Positions 49,219 through 63,103 of a DNA stretch of 64,000 nt are shown here, one piece after another. A program made the translations under genes and the position numbers. How positions within the stretch are numbered: the stretch's first letter is position 1; each line of letters starts with the position of its first letter. The DNA comes from Peltaster fructicola (taxonomy: Eukaryota; Ascomycota; Dothideomycetes): contig CP051143.1 in the NCBI GenBank assembly GCA_001592805.2, positions 2,170,001-2,234,000 of the forward strand, in the 5' to 3' direction. Below the pieces are notes generated by a model. The model ran no database searches. It saw nothing but the letters and a program-made list of their open reading frames with translations, and was not told the origin of the DNA.

Positions 49219-49308
49219 GGTTGTAGATATGAGGTAGTTGTGTGAGATGATTGAGAGTCTTTTGAATGGATTGGCTTGACTGTGTAGATGACCGGGTCGC
49301 AGGCGGAT

Positions 49309-49315
49309 CTTTATA
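49309..49315 (-). promoter_or_regulatory. TATA box of hsbA
   Basis: TATAAAG on the minus strand about 91 bp upstream of the HsbA start codon. Confidence 0.55.
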
Positions 49316-51973
49316 CGCACAGGCTGTAGACGTCTGGCCCCTAAAGAAGCCTGTCTCACCTTGATGCCATCATTCAGTGCCTGGTGCACATAGCGGACAC
49401 GGCGTCTGGTCTAGGGCAGATGACCTCTTCGCGAGCTGGTGTCAGGGCGTATTGCCAAGTCCGGCGAGGAGGAATGTATAGCTGCCACTTACCATCGAAC
49501 TAGAGTATACATGTGGCCAGGTACGAGCCGTAGAACATCCCCAAAGTGTCGCATTAGCATCCTGCCGACCAGCGATTGTGAGTGAAGTGTGCTGCTAGTA
49601 AGGCTCATCCGGGGTGTGGGGAAGGGTGACTTCTGTCAAAGCTGTCAGTCCAGGCCAATGCACCGCTAGCCGCGGCATCGTTAGTACCAAATTACCTTGT
49701 TCACTCAACATTCGTCGTTGCGCCCGGATCTCTCATCATTTTGTTCCCGGCCGTCCCACGTGTGGACATGCGGCTGACAGGAGATTGGCAGTCGTTCCGT
49801 TCCCTGCTGCGAACTGCTCTGTTGAGGAAGGCCTCCTGTTTCACTTGAGAAGCACAGTACCAAGTTGTGATAAAGAGCCAGGTACAGTTGTGCTCGATCA
49901 TCCTGTTCCTGCGCCAAGATGCGGTTCCACAACCGATCCTGCTTGGGTGGCGCTGCGAATTGATGATCAGAGATGAGGAGGTCTCCACCACACGCCAAAG
50001 CTTAGCGATGGTGCAAGATCGAAAGTGGTCAGGTAGCATCCAGGGCTTTGCCAAGCGAGGGCTCGTATGATGGCGTTTGGCCTCTGACGTTGTGTACCTG
50101 ATCACGCTGTCGATGCTGACAGAATTGCCGCCCGGCAAGATCTGGATGCAACAAGCTTTCAACACTGATCTGGTCATGCTGATGAGCTTGCGACGCAGGC
50201 GTCTCCGTGCTGAAGTACATTCAACATCGTGCGAGGCTCAATACCCGTATGGGAGCACGTGTGTAGGTACGAGGTACCGCGCTAAGACTTCGCCATGAGA
50301 TCTGATTGCTGACTCGTGGTACGAGGTTGTGCCAAGGAGCGACGGCTCACATCGCGGAGGTCTGGGGTTGCTCCAAGCTGATCAATCTTCATGGTGACAT
50401 GATTAATCATCGCCGCATTCCGACAAAGCTATTGGTTACTCGTTCGGGCGTATATCGAACAGACGGAAGATGGCATCAAGTGCACATGGGATGACGCTTT
50501 CAGACGTGCTAGCGAGAGACATGGCTCGTGTTCGCCGATCATGCTGCTAGTTGAGATAGCAGAGAGTGCTCCATCTTGGCCGGGTAAGAGTTGTGGCAGC
50601 TTCGAGCTATCAGTTCATTAGTGCTTCTTGACAAAGTGCCTCAGCTCATGTTGACGAGCAGGACTTGCAGCTACTGAGAGTCTCGTGATCAACACGCTGT
50701 CGCCGATTACAGCTTCTGCTCTGCAAGACACTGCTGAGTGATGTATAGCTTGAGCTCCAGTCAGATGCACAGTATCCTTTTGCCCAGCAGCTCTTGGCCA
50801 TACATTCACGTCTGCAGGCTTGTGATATAGTCGATTGTGTCATTGGCATGAGGAGACCGTCGAGGAGGAGAAGTGGTGCTTTCTTCGCGGCTGGTAAAGC
50901 GCTCGTTGATGTGCTGATGTTGTCCTTAACCTAGATGAAATGGTGTTGCGGCAGTGCGACTTCAGCTGCCGTGAGTGTGTCGTGAGGAGCATCTCCCGTT
51001 GGCAGTAATGTAGATCAACGATACAGCCGTAAAACAATCATGATGTCTCTGCGTGGTCGATGTAGAGAGGTCTGATGAGGGTGACGAAGCATTTTTGAGT
51101 ATGAATGATGTTTCAGTTGTCTCGACAGTAAGCATCAACCACGCCGCCTCCACTGTAACAGGGACCTACCTGTAGTCTGCATGTCAAGCCGAGCAATACT
51201 AGAGGCAACGGTGATCTGTTTCTCTCGACAGCGTTGTCACTTCATTGCAACTACAGCCTACTGCTGACTGCTGTTTCGATCGATGACTGTTGACTTGCAG
51301 GCAATGGCTGCAGCGTTGCTAAGAGGGTGTGTCTCAGCAGAAGACGGGTCAGAAATGCCACCGTTTGCTGCGCTCGACCGAACGTAAACCAGGCCCTCTT
51401 GTTATTGTCGTCGTGAAGAGGGAGAGCAATCGATATCGATGGCCAAACGACGTCGCTAGATCGTATAAGTCTCGCGAGACACTGCGATGGTTGGCAACGA
51501 TCACAATGTCAGACACGGCAGGTGCAGCGTGTGTCGATAGCGAATGTGATGTTAGACGACGAGAAGCAGGTCGAAACGCAAGGATACTTGTGGTGTCGTC
51601 TCCTGCGCCTGAATATATGCGCTTCGTCAAGATGTAGTCGACGAATTGGAGATGCACTTGAAATCTTGCGTTGTTTGACGTTGACAAATATATGAAGCCG
51701 CGCTAGTGCCGCATCGAGCAAATGCCAAGATATGACCACTTGTTTGCAATGCAGCCGTAACACCAGTATGTAAACCTGTGGCTACGAGATTCCTGCTGCT
51801 ATGAGCTCTCGTGGGTCATGTCAGCTTCGTGGTGGAGAGATACTGGCTGTCATGGATGGGATCGTTTCATTATTGTTACATGGTCCTCTCATATCTCAGA
51901 AGCAGTCGTCTCGATGTATGTCTTTACGTCTTTATTTACATGATACTGACCGCTCAATAGTGTCATTCTTCGC
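49316..51973. other. 2.7-kb stretch without recognisable gene
   Basis: Only short frames without motifs on either strand. No tRNA, repeat array or transposase signature was seen. Confidence 0.4.
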
Positions 51974-53758
51974 TTAGTGTCGTCCCAAGTTAGTTGCTGG
52001 CCATCTTCGGCGCCATGCTGGACCGAAAATGTACACTACTGGTAGGGCCAACGACAGACCTGCAATGAGACCTGCATAGATCAAGAAGGTGTTGAGATAA
52101 CCCATCGCTATGATCCAGTCTGCAACGTAGAAGGTAAGACCTGCGGCGGGTAAGCATTGAACAGATAGTGAGGAGTGAGGAGCAGGGAGACTTACAGAAA
52201 GCAAAGATACATCGGAAAGCAGCAATATTGACCAGAGCTGGACCAGCCAAATGTGGGTAGCACTCCAGGACGTAGACAGCACCAACAGAGTTGGCACCGA
52301 GGAAACCGAAGGCCATGAATCCAAGACCGACAAGTAATATTATCCAGTGGTACTTGCTTGGATTGTTACCAGCGATACCGAACATGACGGCACCACAGAG
52401 ACCCAGGATAGTTGGCAGGATCAAGTTGACCAACTGGTTCTCTGGCTCACGAGATCCTCGCTTCTTTGCACACCAGTTTGCGAACTTGTCTGCAACAGCA
52501 CCCGTGACAGCACCACAGATGATGGCCGAGATCAGGACTGGGACAAGACACAGACCCAAGTTCTGGAACCTCCAGGACCATGGCTTAGTGAGGAGAGCTG
52601 GTGCAGTGGTGTAAGATGCTGAGAAGGCGGTCGAAATCATAGCAGAGTTCAGGAGAGTGATGAACAAGATCTGTGGGTAGAAGAAGGTTCGTAGGGTGTC
52701 CAACAGGGCGAACAGTCCCTTGGTCATGTTGACTGGGCCGTGGAATGGCATAAGGTCGTATAGCCAGGTGCGTGGAGTGTACTCAACACCAGCATCGTCA
52801 CGAGGAATACCGTTCATTTCTGAGCGAGTGCGGTTCCATCGAGTCTCTGGGAGGAAGAAGAAGGTACCAGTAAGGAAGAAGCCACCTCCAATAGCAGTAA
52901 CGTAGTAGATCCATCTCCAGGAGAGGTTAACGACCATGTATGGAGCAGAGAAACCGATGGCGATGATGATGACTCCCTGGCATGCGAAAGCTGTGCGTTG
53001 TCAGTAAAAAAGCTTCAAGCGCACATCATCTACTCACCTGCAGAGATCCATGTGTTACGCTCGTGCACGTGAATCATGTCCTGAATGATGAAAGGAATCA
53101 GAGACTCAACAGTTCCAGCACCAAGAGCCTGCACGCAACGAGCAGCCAAGTGAGAGCCAAGACTCTCTGACTTTCCTGCCCAGACAGCTCCAGCGATGGC
53201 GATACAACCAGTAACAAGCAGAACTGGTCGGCGACCGATCGCAATGGCGAACGGAACCAAGAACAAGTTGGAGAGACCAATCATCAACACCGGCAGTGCG
53301 GCAAGAAGGAAGATCTCGACGATAGGAGGACATCCTGGGACGATCTGAAGGAAGGACAGAGAGATCGAGCCCTCTGGAAATCCGTCAGCGAAGGTTGTCC
53401 AGAGCACAGACACTGGCAATGTCGAGTAGTTGAGGGCGAAGACTGGGAGAAGAGCACCAAGGATGATCTCCGCAGATGCTGCCAGAGCGCCGAAGAACGA
53501 AAGACAGATGACGCCACCGAGTTTCCTGGAGAGTGGAAGGTTCATAGGATCCTTCGGGTCGCGCGAAGCTGCTGGCTGCAATACCAAGACACCGTTCTGG
53601 TACAGCTTGCCCTCCATAGGCTGCTCATATGTTGTCTGGAACGTCTCGATGGGCTGGAGAGTCGGCGTACGCTCCATGGCGTACTCATGCTGATGTGCGC
53701 CATAGTCGCCCACCTCTTTTCCGGCGTGGAAGAAGCCGGTTGCTGACTCGATGACCAT
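51974..53758 (-). CDS. MFS transporter (DHA1-like), 560 aa
   Basis: Minus strand, exons 53758-53038, 52990-52196 and 52140-51974. Introns are 47 nt (GTGAGT, CTGAC, ACAG) and 55 nt (GTAAGT...GCAG). A hydrophilic N terminus with SRDPKDPMNLPLSRK just before TM1 is typical of fungal DHA1/polyamine-type carriers. Also visible are AIAIGRRPVLL (motif A end), VQALGAGTVESLIPFIIQDMIHVHERNTW (TM4-5 block), NLSWRWIYYVTAI and FFFLPETRWNR (end of TM6 and start of the central loop). Twelve membrane segments are expected. The substrate is unknown. The exon joins restore TM segments exactly, so the model is reliable. It is not part of an obvious cluster. Confidence 0.9.
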
Positions 53759-54705
53759 CTTGACGGCGTATGTGGTTTGACGGCTCCTGTCGAGAAGGTG
53801 GTAAGGAGAGGGAGAGTGGGAGAGAAAGCGGCGGAGGTAGAGAACAAAGAAAACGTGAGACTTGGACGAGGGTGGTGATAAGTCAAAACTCACGCGGCTC
53901 TTAGCTAGTGACTCGGACTCGAGCTCGCATATTGCACGCAGTATTCGAAACAGCCAACTTGGCAATCTACTGGGCACCAAGACCGTGCTCATCCGTGTCG
54001 GTGCACCCTGTCAGACAGATTACAAAGTAACCTTTGGCTCGCCCCATGGGACAGCGATTATGTTACAGGCTGGCCGAGGCACTGATGGAGGACTATCCCC
54101 GCGTAGGATTGGTATGAGGCCGTTAGCCGTCCTCCAAGTAGTCATGATGTGCATGTGAGATGGATAGACTTTGGCGCCATTGGCTGAGCTATGGCTGGGG
54201 TCCGTGATGCGAAGCTTCCAGTGAAGAGCAAGATCGTCGACCCGTCTAAGTGCATACGTCCGAACTTAAATTACGACACCACGCAAAGTGATTTTCCTTT
54301 CATGAGAGCGTGATCGATCCACGTTTCTGCTAGCCAGAAGTCAAGCCACTTGGCGGACGTGACGATAGTCTCCATACTCGAAACTTTGTACCTGAGGTTC
54401 TGGGCGAGCTGATCTTGGTGTGGCACTTTCGTACTTGGCGGGACAGCTCGACTGCACGGCTGAGGCACAGCAACGAATGGGTTGTTCAGCAGAGGCTGAT
54501 GTACGAGGATACATGGCGTACGTACCTGCTTGCAGCAGCAGGGTTCGTTCCACGACAGATCGAAAAACGACGCTGCTTGCAATCTACTAGCTTTCATTGG
54601 CGAGTGCTGACGACCGCAAAGTACGTCGATCATGTTATCCGCCGCAGCCTCACATCCTTGTCTGCAGCGCCAGGTCCGAGGAGCATGTGACTGCTTGCCA
54701 CGAAG
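53759..54705. other. Intergenic region
   Basis: Promoter of the MFS gene on the left and 3' flank of the cupin gene on the right. Pyrimidine/purine-biased tract near 53780-53870 on the leader side. No gene seen. Confidence 0.4.
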
Positions 54706-55365
54706 TCAGCCCCTCGATGAGCTCCAAAGTCCACATAGTCCTGCTGAACTCTTGCCCAGCACAGGATCGTTATCAGGTACTGGTATCTCCCAGATGGCAG
54801 GCCAGGAAGTCTGACTTAGAACAGCACCGGTTTGGAAGTCCCAGTGCGAGCCCACGGGATATGCGCCAAGCATTGCAAAGCCACTCAACTCTACACTTGC
54901 CACCGCCTCACGCCGATCATCAGCTTCAATGCCTGCACCGTGACCTGGGGTAAGAAGAGCAAACTTTGCCGCAGGTGTTGTGTCATATGTTTTGTGAGAG
55001 ACGCCTGCCGGTATCACCAGGGTGTCTCCAGCAGCGACCTGGATCTCGACGCCACCATCCTCGAAGCCTCGTCCGTTTGTGCTCTCTTCAAGGTCTGGGC
55101 TAGTATCACCTGCACCTAATCGTATTGTCGCTTGGCCGCTTAGCACCGTCATGCACTCGTGGGCAGTTGAATGATAGTGCGCCTCTTGCGTGGTGCCATA
55201 ACGATAGATCCACTGCACAGTCCAGCCATTACGCTCGAGGATATCGTAGATCTCGGAAGCGGCAATGCCAGCTGACTCGAATTGACTAGGATAGTGCAGC
55301 ACAGGCAGATGTGAGTTGGGTATTCGTCTCGTGGGTTTTAGATGGTAGGTTTTAACTTTCGGCAT
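54706..55365 (-). CDS. YjlB-like cupin, 219 aa
   Basis: Single exon. The first ATG in frame is at 55365 (MPKVKTYHLKPTRRIPNS). One cupin barrel is visible: motif 1 AHYHSTAHECMTVLSG, with histidines and a glutamate positioned to bind a metal, and motif 2 AAGDTLVIPAGVSHKTYD. The ending GSHWDFQTG...IPVPDNDPVLG matches the bacterial and fungal YjlB-type family. Reaction unknown. It is divergent from the GNAT gene with 298 bp between starts. Confidence 0.85.
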   Translation of the reverse strand: MPKVKTYHLKPTRRIPNSHLPVLHYPSQFESAGIAASEIYDILERNGWTVQWIYRYGTTQEAHYHSTAHECMTVLSGQATIRLGAGDTSPDLEESTNGRGFEDGGVEIQVAAGDTLVIPAGVSHKTYDTTPAAKFALLTPGHGAGIEADDRREAVASVELSGFAMLGAYPVGSHWDFQTGAVLSQTSWPAIWEIPVPDNDPVLGKSSAGLCGLWSSSRG

Positions 55366-55663
55366 CGTGGGCTTGGTTGAGGAAGTGGGTTGTTCAGTTG
55401 AAGAAGCAACTTCACCAGAATGGAGCTTCGAATATGTACTCCATGTGGTACCTGCATGAGTGATCAGATATGGTTCTGTCACTGCGGGACGTCTTACGGA
55501 TGTGGTGGTGTTCTGTATCCTATGAGCAGAGCCTTCAACAACGTAGGCAACGCGTATAACAAGCCTTGCGCAATCGTCCCGAATTCTCCAAATGAATGAT
55601 TACATATCACTGTCCAGCAAACCCCTTTGACGCACATGCGGAGAAATGTGAGGCTTCGCCAAG

Positions 55664-56399
55664 ATGACTGATTCGAGGATAACAGTAGGTGGAGCTGAGC
55701 GTATCGCAGATACGAGCAAGATGTACCAGGGTAAGCGATACGCAACGTCGGCTGGGAATTCTAATCACCTCGACAGACGCATTCAAGGACGACCCTGCCT
55801 TTCGTTATATGCTACAGCATATGAGCGATGGTGAGCGTTACGCATACCTGTATCGTTACTTCACCAAGCTTCTGAAAGCCGCAGCTCTGAATCATGGCAT
55901 CTTTGAGGAGATCGAGTACTTCTCAAGCGCGACTGTCGTACTACCTCCTGGGAAGCGCCTTGACAATCCATTGACGTTACTCCCTGCTGGCCTCGCGAGC
56001 TTCCTATGGGAAGTCGGTCTCCGAGGTTGTGCTCGTATGCTCTTCGAGTTTCCCAGTAAGACCGGTGCGGCGAAGAAGAAAGCCTTGAAAGGTCACAAGC
56101 GATACTGGTACCTGTTCTCTATTGCGACTGCTCCTGCATGTGAGGGTCGTGGTCTAGGCTCTGCTATGCTGAAGTCCATACAAGCACGAGCTACAAAGGA
56201 AGGTCTCCCAGTCTGGCTTGAGTCGACCACGGAGAAGTCCATGAGAGTCTATCTCAAGAATGGATTCGAAGTGGTTGATACCATAATCTTCGGCAAGGGC
56301 AACACTGCTGCCGATGGTAGAGCTCAATCAAATGGCGCAGGGATCACGTTATGGGCCATGGTGTGGTGGCCACCTAGAGATAGCGAGCTGAACAAATAG
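55664..56399 (+). CDS. GNAT-family N-acetyltransferase, 229 aa
   Basis: Exons 55664-55730 and 55777-56399, with a 46-nt intron (GTAAGC...GACAG). The spliced start reads MTDSRITVGGAERIADTSKM. Acetyl-CoA motif A is YLFSIATAPACEGRGLGSAML, with the R-G-x-G-x pattern as RGLG. Motif B is LPVWLESTTEKSMRVYLKNGFEVV, as in fungal small-molecule GNATs. The acceptor substrate is unknown. Cytosolic by absence of targeting signals. The neighbouring cupin is divergent and shares the promoter region. Confidence 0.88.
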
Positions 56400-56728
56400 A
56401 GCGAAATACTGTAGGATCTAGAAGCAAATTAGACGACGAATGTACCACATTGCGAGCGATAATGTTGCGGGAAGTCAAGCCTGGCGAGCTCAACAACAGA
56501 AGCTGGACACGAGTCGATTCAAAGCCAGGGTAAGTGCCTGTATGCATACAAGGGTGTGCTTAGATGACATGTCCTGACCCTCCAAGCGATGAGCTCGTCG
56601 ATCCCTGTGATATGTCAGTGTCAACGTGACAGTCATGTATGGTCGAGCTGGGGAAGGTTGCTGTCATTTCCCAGCGGTGGAGATCTGTAAAGCTGCAGAC
56701 GCTGATTCGTACTCGTCATTGATGCGAA
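56400..56728. other. Intergenic region between convergent genes
   Basis: A 329-bp gap between the GNAT and dehydrogenase 3' ends. No feature is seen. Confidence 0.4.
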
Positions 56729-57773
56729 TCAGAGCTGGACCAGGTTCTGCGGATTGCCTGCAGCGAACGCCTCGAAGTTGGATTTGATGGTCTTCGTGGT
56801 GCCGTCCAGTGTTGCAGTACTGTACCACGCAATATGTGGTGTCAGAATCAGATTTGGGATGGTTGAGTCTATCAGTGGTGAATCTCCTGCTCCCGCTGGC
56901 TCATGCTCGAACACATCGATACCAGCTCCTGCGATCTTCTTCTCACGAAGTGCGGTAGCCAACGCTGCTTCGTTGACGATACCTCCGCGACCAACATTGA
57001 TGACAAAAGCTGTTGGGTTGATCGTCGAGAGTTCAGCGGCACCAATCATGCCTCGTGTGCTGTTATCCAGTGGCGCAACCACGATCAGCACGGTAGCTTG
57101 ACGTAGTGCGTCCTCGAACAACACTCGGCCAGGGCGAGCCTCGCTGGCTCCTTTGCGTTCGGCGACGATGACCTTCATACCCAGTGCAGTGCCAATCTTC
57201 TCAATGTTTCGACCAAGAGCACCATATCCGATGATGCAGCTGTCTTTGTCAGTATGGCTTCAGCTATCCCAGCAGCAGCTTACTGCTCAGCGTCAGCAGG
57301 GTCAAACATCAAACAATACACCATACCAGCGTCTCTTCTCCGTTTGTGCGTGTTGGAGGACCAAACTTCACATGTACCGAACGCAGTTCTGGCCAACTCT
57401 TGCCATCCATCACCAATTCGTGCATCTCAATGATCTTCCTACGCAGAGCATAGTACAGTGCAAAGGCATGTTCGCTCACACTAGCAGTGTTTTGAGCTGG
57501 GACGTGGCATAGCTTGATGCCTCGCTTCTTCAATGCTGCATGAGACACATGATCGGTGCCTGTGCCATTACAATGGACCATCTGCAAGTTTGGCGCGGCA
57601 TCAATGATCTGGTCAGTGACAGGTGTACCAGATGTCATAATCATCGTCGCAATTGCAAGCTTGTCAGCGTCAGGCGCCTGCGCGTTAGGTGTAATGGTGA
57701 CATCGTGATCGAAGTTGAACTTGGGCGGATTGACCCATGCGTCCATCGTGAGTAGGTGGTGCTTGTGAGACAT
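56729..57773 (-). CDS. D-isomer-specific 2-hydroxyacid dehydrogenase, 318 aa
   Basis: Minus strand, exons 57773-57328 and 57239-56729, interrupted by a nested intron (separate entry). The Rossmann motif IIGYGALGRNIEKIG follows directly after the junction. Catalytic residues are visible in INVGRGGIVNE (Arg), GIDVFEHEPAG (Glu) and LTPHIAWYS (His), so the active-site triad is complete. Ligand-side NGTGTDHVS and ASVSEHAFALYYALRR precede it. Length and motifs fit glycerate/hydroxypyruvate or phenylpyruvate-type reductases using NAD(P)H; the exact substrate is open. Start at MSHKHHLL, the first ATG in frame. Correct frame requires two splicing steps. Confidence 0.92.
57240..57327 (-). other. Stwintron (intron within an intron, D1,2 type)
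   Basis: On the minus strand a 44-nt intron (GTATGG, CTGAC, GAGCAG; 57326-57283) lies between the G (57327) and the U (57282) of another donor. Removing it assembles GTAAGC, and a second 44-nt intron with ACTGAC and ACAG is then excised. Exon 1 ends in phase 2 and exon 2 gives 1 base, so the reading frame is restored. A single 87-nt intron from GTATGG to ACAG would shift the frame. Confidence 0.75.
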
Positions 57774-60718
<2,945 letters not shown>

Positions 60719-61758
60719 ATTGGTTGATCTGCTGTAATCTCCACTAGTTAGAACGAAGTTATGGTATAGTTGAATAAGCTTCATTGACCAACAATGTTCA
60801 CACTCTTGAAGCTGTTCGTCCTTGGTGAAACCACATTTCTGCTCATTGTTTGCTTTCCAGCAGCTGCTCATCCTTCGAACCTCTTCTTAGAATCTTGTCT
60901 ACGATCGAGGGACCACTGTTGATCGACCACACGCTGCTTCGTCGTTCTACGTTTGTGAGCCGGGTCATGGCTGTGGTGTGAATACTTACCCTCAGAAGGC
61001 TGACTGGAGCTCTCGTCCACCTTTGCTTGCTCCACTGTCCCTGTTCCCTCGGTCAACCACAGATCAAATCGTACTGGCGGACTCACTGATGTTGCCTGCT
61101 CCACCAATGCCGAACGACCTCTTTCGCTCGACTTGTTCTGTACTCGGCATGTGATCTGAATTCATGTTGATTATGCTTGAGAGGCATTCGAACCCCGAAG
61201 AGGGATTACATATACCATTGAGAGCCCGTAATACATTAGCCTCTGACCTCATATTCGATGGCGAGTATCCTGCAGTTGGCCTCGCTTGTGACACTTCCCA
61301 TATCTCTGTCCTACCATAATCCCCGAAATTGCGAGACAGTGCGGACCATTTTGGCGGCGCTGTTCCAAGGGTAAGGCCGCTGTGCCGGTGTTGCGTCGAT
61401 CATGATAAGGCTAGTGATTTGCATTGGCCAAGCTTCTGGAAATGCATGCACTCCGCATGTTCACAAAGCTTGAAGCGATCAAGCATGGCTAGTGAATCTG
61501 ATTGTTGTTGCCGATCGATGGCAACGTTGTCGTCAGCTTCGGCTGTTATGTCGACTGCGAGAATGCAAGCTTATCGTCTTCGCTGTAATCTTGTTGTGGT
61601 CACGTTGTCCCTGTCGGCTGTGCTTAGCAATAGCCATATGCGCTGCGAAGTGATTGTTGTGAGGCCACTGGGGAGTAAGAGTCGTCGCACATAGCGACTC
61701 ATGCGTTGCGTGGTGATCATCATAAGGCTGTCGTGCTAACGCATTTAGATCTGCTGCA
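60719..61758. other. 1-kb intergenic region between convergent genes
   Basis: No gene seen. A tRNA-like stretch near 61180-61255 was examined and rejected. Confidence 0.4.
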
Positions 61759-62700
61759 TCAATGGTCGAACATTTGTCGTACATTGATGTTGATCCTCTT
61801 CCTGCTCATCCAGCCTTTCCACTCTTCGTGCTGATCACCAGGCCAGTCTTGCAGCCACTCTGGGCAAGTGTTCGCTATCACTCGCGGCACACCGTGCCAA
61901 GCATACCTGCTCTCACCACTCATCAGCACAGCATCACCAGACTTAAGCCTCAGTGTTGCTGTCTTGCTTCCGCCTTTCTCATCCTCGAGTCCGACTATGA
62001 ATATGCATTCACAGCCAATAGACAGCGAGACAAGTGGCTGATTACAATCCTCGCTCACATCACGATGCAAGCTGAGAGTGTCTCCCGGCGAGTATAAGTT
62101 GACGATCGCCGCTTCAGCCTTCATCGGAAAGGCCGTCTCAATGATTTGCTTGATATCTCCCGGGAATGGCGGAGGCGTCTCGCTCGGATATACTTTGTTG
62201 GTCCAGTCATATTGTCCACCCAGTGTCATCCATCGTAGCTTCTTGTCCAAGAATTGTCTGGCTGTGAGAGGTTTGTGACAGGATGGGTCAATTGGCGTGA
62301 AAACATCATTGTGTGTGAAGAATGACTGTCCTTGAGGAGGATTTGGAATGTGATAGTGCATATGAACATTGGTTTTGTGCTCTGGGTTTAGGAGATCACG
62401 ATGGAAGAGCTTGTCTAGAAGGAAGAGCTGAGATTGAGATGACAGAAAAGACGTATAGACGACAAGTCCTGCGATGGATTACCATGGGGTGACTCATTGT
62501 GTCCATTTCCAATTACCTGGTATATCCTTCACCTCGTAATGTAGCCCGGGGTCAGATTGCTGCTGTTGGTCGGTACTGATCATCTGGGGTCCGACATGCT
62601 CACCACCCTTCTGATGTCGCTTGTACTCATCCTTGATTGCTTGTGGTGATTTGGCGTGAGGGTTCAATGGTTCATCGTCTGCAATACGATCCGGTGGCAT
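61759..62700 (-). CDS. AlkB-family Fe(II)/2-oxoglutarate dioxygenase (ALKBH1-like), 297 aa
   Basis: Minus strand, exons 62700-62517 and 62468-61759, with a 48-nt intron (GTAATT...CGCAG). Splicing yields IPGLVVYTSFLSSQSQLFLLDKLF, a typical lead-in. Then come LRWMTLGGQYDWTNKVYP and PFPGDI, shared with ALKBH1-type proteins. The iron site is visible as LHRDVSED (His-x-Asp) and AWHGVPRV (His), and the 2-oxoglutarate arginine as RININVRQM. Members demethylate tRNA or DNA bases; human ALKBH1 acts on tRNA m1A and on mitochondrial tRNA. The exact target here is inference. Intact; divergent from SUP35. Confidence 0.92.
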
Positions 62701-63103
62701 CGTCGCGCTCGGCGAGGAGATCGATAGCCGCTCTCCAATCCGTTATACAAGCTCAGAGGCGCGTGATGTCGAGCAAGCGATGAAGCAAGCTCAATCCCGT
62801 ATAGACCTTCAAGTCACACTTAGTGGGACCACACTTCCGTCCATCATGAGATTGCCATCAAGAAGAACTTTCCACGTTAAGCACGCGTCTCACCATCTAA
62901 TCTGATCCCGACATTTAGCCGCCGCCACATCAATTCGTGGCGGGGCACCAAAATTGGTGTCGAATAACGCTGTCATATCGATTTTGAACGTTGACGACAA
63001 CAGGCATTTACCTCTACTCTTCACTGCTTCTCGAGACATCTTGCTGTGGAAGGCCAAGCTCAGAGATCAGAATATAGCCTCCACTACTCACACAACAGCA
63101 ACA
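62701..63103. promoter_or_regulatory. 403-bp divergent intergenic region AlkB / SUP35
   Basis: Holds the promoters of both genes. No defined element was recognised. Confidence 0.4.

Noticed and set aside
57240-57326. Ordinary 87-nt intron in the hydroxyacid dehydrogenase gene
   Set aside because: It shifts the reading frame just before the conserved Rossmann motif, whereas nested splicing keeps it.
61180-61255. tRNA-like stretch on the minus strand with GGTTCGAAT and terminal GAGGC/GCCTC pairing
   Set aside because: The T stem does not pair over five bases and no A box or anticodon arm of normal geometry could be drawn.
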